Shown in pieces: positions 6,645-6,730 of a stretch of 6,730 nt of DNA. How positions within the stretch are numbered: position 1 is the first letter of the stretch; the number at the start of each line of letters is the position of its first letter. Source of the DNA: Calditrichia bacterium (GTDB lineage Bacteria; Calditrichota; Calditrichia; RBG-13-44-9); contig JALXCH010000215.1 in the NCBI GenBank assembly GCA_026991005.1, positions 1 to 6,730 on the forward strand. Reading direction: 5' to 3'. Position numbers and translations under genes: made by a program. The notes under the pieces are model-generated. The model ran no database searches. It worked only from the letters and a program-made list of their open reading frames with translations, and was not told where the DNA came from.

Positions 6645-6673
6645 TTATTCGTGTTTATTCGTGTGATTCGTGG
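6645..6673. repeat. Tandem 10-bp repeat TTATTCGTGT x2 plus a partial third copy
   Basis: TTATTCGTGT occurs at 6645-6654 and 6655-6664, followed by the related GATTCGTGG at 6665-6673. No ORF of substance crosses it with a plausible start. ATTCGTG-type repeats recur between genes in various bacterial genomes from general experience; I cannot count copies in this genome. Confidence 0.75.
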
Positions 6674-6684
6674 TTAAATCTTTT

Positions 6685-6730
6685 CCATGGCTGAAGGCCA
6701 TGGGCCAAGTTCTGTCGGCCACTCCGTGGC
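6685..6730. repeat. Paired palindromes resembling a REP-type element, cut by the window end
   Basis: The first hairpin is a perfect 7-bp stem, CCATGGC (6685-6691) with GCCATGG (6697-6703), around a TGAAG loop. The second is a 5-bp stem, GCCAC (6718-6722) with GTGGC (6726-6730), around TCC; it may extend by one pair beyond the window. A 14-nt spacer separates them. Two short GC-rich hairpins in close succession in intergenic DNA resemble REP/BIME elements, which are mobilised by REP-associated tyrosine transposases. No transposase is present in this window, so the class is inferred. Confidence 0.5.

Overview
All four confident genes lie on the minus strand, so transcription runs from high to low coordinates: lysS (lysyl-tRNA synthetase), a LolC/LolE-family lipoprotein-exporter permease, lolD (its ATPase) and recG (branched-DNA helicase). 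These are intact, family-length housekeeping genes. I see no transposase, phage gene, toxin, CRISPR array or new multi-gene system.

Organism: the LolCD transporter moves lipoproteins to an outer membrane, so this is a diderm (Gram-negative-type) bacterium. Three weak hints point to the Fibrobacteres-Chlorobi-Bacteroidetes neighbourhood, for example Calditrichota/KSB1-like lineages. Shine-Dalgarno sequences are poor or absent before three of the four genes. LysS carries a longer linker before its catalytic core, which I recall from Bacteroidetes-type enzymes. A Bacteroidetes-like promoter match lies upstream of lysS. This placement is inference; the sequence alone does not settle the phylum. 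Coding DNA is moderately GC-rich, while the two ends of the window are strikingly AT-rich.

Layout, in order of transcription. Positions 6730-6421 are a gene-free, repeat-rich block: hairpins resembling REP elements at the window edge, short tandem repeats, and a degenerate 14-bp tandem array within a 117-nt stretch that has no G on the plus strand. Positions 6420-6285 are the lysS leader, with a candidate promoter, a 12-bp palindrome and a good ribosome binding site in front of a GTG start. Then come lysS, a 46-nt gap, the Lol permease gene, a 104-nt gap and lolD, probably one operon. A 296-nt spacer with a possible weak terminator separates lolD from recG. After recG come a bulged 10-bp hairpin and a textbook intrinsic terminator. 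The last 228 nt are AT-rich, with inverted repeats and one doubtful 50-codon frame.

How the genes relate: lysS charges tRNA-Lys for translation. The Lol permease and LolD together extract mature lipoproteins from the inner membrane and hand them to a periplasmic carrier. RecG remodels stalled replication forks and recombination intermediates. The lysS-lolC-lolD linkage occurs in several diderm phyla and probably reflects conserved gene order rather than a shared pathway. The most unusual material is in the non-coding ends, not the genes.
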